The notes beneath the pieces were generated by a model. The model was not told the origin of the DNA and did no database searches. It worked only from the letters and a program-made list of their open reading frames with translations. A stretch of DNA of 64,000 bases from NCBI GenBank assembly GCA_005281725.1, contig SSBO01000008.1, forward strand, positions 3,764,671 to 3,828,670, written 5' to 3'. The stretch's first letter is position 1, and each line of letters opens with the position of its first letter. Shown here one piece after another: positions 61,201-64,000 of the stretch. A program made the translations under genes and the position numbers. This DNA is from Wuchereria bancrofti (taxonomy: Eukaryota; Nematoda; Chromadorea; Rhabditida; Onchocercidae).

Positions 61201-63879
61201 AAGTACAGGGGAAAACTCGTTATATAAAGAAATAACCTTGAAAATGATCCCTCTCTTTCCATAAACGAAAACAAAAATCACAGATAAATAAATTAAGACC
61301 TCCGTTAGTTGTTTGAACATTGATCGCATGTCAGAATGTAAATTTTCATGTTTCTTTTTGAATATTTTTTATATTTTTAAAGAATTTGGATATGTAATTT
61401 CAATTTATTTTTTTTTTAACCCACAAATCTTACTGTTAATAATTGTATATTCAAGCGATTAACTCATTTCCAAAGATGACGTGCTTCTGCATTGAATTTA
61501 TATGACATTTATTTGTCAATTATTTTATTTAGTCCTCAACATGTATCTTGATCTCATGCTCTTATTGCGATAGTCGAATGCAGAGGTTAGATAAACATGT
61601 TTTTGGTGTGCAAATCTAATCTGTGATAAGGAAACTACAAAAACGTAATGTCATGAAATGGTAAAAAGTTCATGCCAATCAACTTTTTCCTTCCAAAAAA
61701 CGTACTTTTCAAATATCTTAAATCACGCTAGGAGGTAAACCAAAGATTAACAAGAAAGATTCTATGATTCTATGAAGTTTCGAATTATATAGTAGATTAA
61801 TTACAAAAGTTATAAATACCACATATTGCTTACCGTCCTTTCTTTTCCATTGATAATTCTTGGCAACAGACTGAGAAAAATCAACGTGTATCCGCCTATC
61901 ATCAATCAGCACGTTATCCATTTTGAAGTAAGCATTCTCGCAACTTTGGACCTGGCGATATAGAAAATAAACAAACAAGCCAATTCATAAAGTTTTTAAA
62001 TTTTCATATTTCGCGCCCTTGCAAATCTTAAAACCAACTTTCCAATCTACAATACAAATGAATGAATCAAGAAATAAAATTCATTAAGTAGCATCACTTC
62101 CAACCCACCTTCCGGCATCATTCGAAAAGTCGCCCTTCTTATTTTCAACTTAATTCCTCTCCCACAAAAAAAAAAAGAAAAAAGGAAGTGATGAACAGAG
62201 ATAAACCAAGATATCGAGTTAAGCTCCAAATCTGGACAATCCAAACTGTTTACCTATAGCATTAATAGGTATCAATATTACTTCCAATATTTTACCTCTT
62301 CAAATTCAATGAAAGCATATTGCAGTGAAGCACTCGTTTTCCTATCACGAATGACTTCACAGCATTTTATTTTGCCAAATCGAGAAAAGATAATTTCGAG
62401 ATCCTGAAAAAAAAAACCAAAAAAGACTGAACACTGGAAAAACCGTCTGATCGTAGAAAATTCATATAATTAGTACTTACTTCATCCGTCGTAACTGGAT
62501 TCAACTTGCACACGAACAAAACATTATCAGGTGGCTTCTCATCTGCATAATGCAAATCGCCTACCTAAATTTAAGTGAAATTTACTGATCAACTTAATAA
62601 AAGTACTGTTTTGTAATTTTCAGTCATTTCATGTGATATTTCCTGAGATAATTGAAAAACGTCATATCTTTAAGCAGTTAAAGTTAGTTCTTTCGCTAAA
62701 TCCTTGATCAGATATTCCATGACTGACTGGAATATTTCTACTAAATCAGTAACTCCACTGAAAGAAAACCTACAAACTAAGGGCCAAAAGTGATAATGGA
62801 AGCATACCATTTCCAGAATTTGTGCCTGAGCAGCCATATCTTTGGCTTCAATTTCTTTTTGTATTTCTTCTTCAGTTTTACCTTCTTCCTCATTCAATGA
62901 CTGATCCAAAGCAATTTGAGCAACCTGTAATTCACGGTGCACACAAAATTATTAAGGCTCTCCATTCACATAGTGTAACTGCCAGTTACACGATTCTATA
63001 CAAATATCACTTTCCTGCGTCAACTTTCTAACAAAACTTTTAATATCCATTTCTCAATCTACTACCGTTTCATTTTGAGTTTTTCCGGAATTCAAAAAAA
63101 TTAAAGATATTTTGAAAGAAAAAACGGAGAAATCTATTAAAAAAATAACTGACATTTAAAAGGTCAATTGTCGGGGATGGCGATCTACTCGGAAAATGCA
63201 GTTGCTTAGGATCGTCAAAAGGATCATCCAATACAACAGTATGAGCTATGCTGCAACATAATAAATATTCAGGAATTTTTGAGCAACCGTTAAGGAAAAA
63301 ATATATAAGTTACAATGTCCGAAGAGCAAGAAATAAAACAATTTTCCTAAAATCAATAGAAGTCAGAGAAAAAGTTCAACTCACCGTATGTCCCGAAATG
63401 GCCTATTTTGCTCATCACATATTTCCTGATTCAACTTTTCTAACGTATCTAGTCCTTCGGTTACTTGTCCAAAAATAGTATGCTTCTCATCCAAATAATC
63501 TAAATTGTCACCTGAAATGAGTAATAATTATTCAGCAGCATCACCAAAATTGCAAACTCAGTACTTATTTACCACGGCCATGACACTTGAAATAAAAAAA
63601 AGACGTACTAACCTAAGGTAATAAAAAATTGACTGCCAAGCATGTTAGCACCATTATTAACCATCGATACGATACCAATTCTGGTATGGCGTAATTTAGG
63701 AACAAGTTCTGGCTCAAAATAACGCGCTTGATCACCATACAAATAACTGAAAATGAATGTCACAGATTGCAATAAGAATAAAATTCAAGATCAAAAAATA
63801 ATAAGGAAACGTACGTAAATACCGATTCTCCGCCATTTCCTGTACCAGTTGGATCCCCTGTTTGAACGATATAATTTTG
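58242..63879 (-). CDS. PPIL4: PPIL4-type nuclear cyclophilin with RRM and RS tail, 5' partial
   Basis: Minus-strand exons in the window: 63879-63815, 63746-63613, 63511-63385, 63250-63154, 62924-62808, 62564-62481, 62403-62296, 61951-61834, 59011-58974, 58607-58498, 58401-58242, all in phase, 385 residues ending in TGA. The first about 45 residues lie beyond the window. Order: cyclophilin fold ([48 protein letters not shown]), an acidic helix, an RRM with RNP2 VLFVCKL and RNP1 QYAFIEFE, the family motif [20 protein letters not shown], then a basic tail with RSRSRETRA repeats. PPIL4 (C. elegans SIG-7/CYN-14 type) acts in the nucleus on transcription and RNA processing. The residue equivalent to the cyclosporin-contact Trp is Tyr, as in other PPIL4 proteins. 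Its 2.8-kb intron hosts another gene on the opposite strand. Confidence 0.95.
59480..59528 (+). promoter_or_regulatory. Likely trans-splice acceptor of the nested gene
   Basis: ATTTCTTACAG ends at 59501, giving a 27-base leader before the start codon at 59529. It is a strong nematode acceptor with no exon visible before it. Confidence 0.5.
59529..60610 (+). CDS. Small secreted six-cysteine protein, nested in a PPIL4 intron
   Basis: Three exons, 59529-59645, 59817-59926 and 60505-60610, with donors GTAAGT and GTCAGT, acceptors CTACAG and TTTTAG, and consistent phases. They give 110 residues ending in TAA. Residues 1 to about 22 ([20 protein letters not shown]) look like a signal peptide. The mature part has six cysteines: ECIPYREPC, then [12 protein letters not shown], then RHSC, so three disulfides are possible. 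A strong acceptor 27 bases before the ATG (ATTTCTTACAG ending at 59501) suggests trans-splicing and independent expression. The gene lies wholly inside the intron between 59011 and 61834 of PPIL4 and is antisense to it. I do not recognise the family; a nematode-specific secreted ligand, inhibitor or antigen would all fit. Confidence 0.8.
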
Positions 63880-64000
63880 CTGTAAAACATAAAATTGAAA
63901 CAATCGAGTTAATCACAATTTAAAAAATAAGTCCATAAATTACATCCTAAGAAATAATGTATTCATATATAAGATTAAAATCCTCCATAAAACTATTGAA

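Larger units (their letters stand above)
59012..61833 (-). other. Large PPIL4 intron hosting the nested gene
   Basis: This intron is far longer than the other PPIL4 introns in the window. Apart from the nested gene it holds poly(A)/poly(T) runs and a short GTAT/TGTG repeat near 60665-60693. The region after the nested stop (60611 to 61833) shows no further coding exon. Confidence 0.7.

Overview
This is AT-rich eukaryotic nuclear DNA, most likely from a parasitic nematode. A filarial or related clade III worm fits best, but the species is not proven. Genes are split into many small exons with GT-AG introns. Acceptors are of the nematode type (TTTCAG, TTTTAG), and several start codons lie a few dozen bases after a strong acceptor with no cis exon seen upstream, as expected for spliced-leader trans-splicing. 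No prokaryotic operons, rRNA, tRNA, CRISPR array or complete transposon were seen. Exon models below come from manual reading of splice sites; nearly every junction keeps phase.

Layout. (1) 1.8-36.2 kb, + strand: a 20-exon gene for a CAS-family (p130Cas/BCAR1/NEDD9-like) adhesion scaffold of about 1060 residues. It has an N-terminal SH3 domain, a long Ser/Asn-rich linker, a helical serine-rich region and a C-terminal FAT-like domain. Its introns are long (up to 12 kb) and hold minisatellites, microsatellites and two contig-end overlaps that were not merged, each marked by a single N. (2) 38.2-40.9 kb, - strand: an AAGAB/p34 homologue (adaptin-binding assembly chaperone, 415 residues), convergent with the CAS gene. 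(3) 42.0-45.9 kb, + strand: an ATG14/Barkor-like (EPG-8-type) autophagy PI3-kinase subunit of about 511 residues. It is divergent from AAGAB, and a 30-bp minisatellite fills part of the shared 1.1-kb promoter region. (4) 45.9-58.2 kb: a gene desert with simple repeats and one good hairpin near 58.0 kb. (5) 58.2-63.9 kb, - strand: a PPIL4 nuclear cyclophilin (cyclophilin, RRM and RS-rich tail), with its 5' end outside the window. (6) 59.5-60.6 kb, + strand: a three-exon gene for a 110-residue secreted protein with six mature cysteines, nested antisense in the largest PPIL4 intron.

The genes do not form a pathway. CAS is an integrin/focal adhesion scaffold, AAGAB serves clathrin-adaptor assembly, ATG14 directs VPS34 to autophagosome formation, and PPIL4 acts on nuclear RNA and chromatin. 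The most interesting items are the nested cysteine-rich secreted protein, the CAS scaffold that has almost no YxxP substrate motifs and has candidate alternative starts, the open-frame minisatellite in the divergent promoter, and an apparent excess of the palindrome TCCGGA in this AT-rich background.
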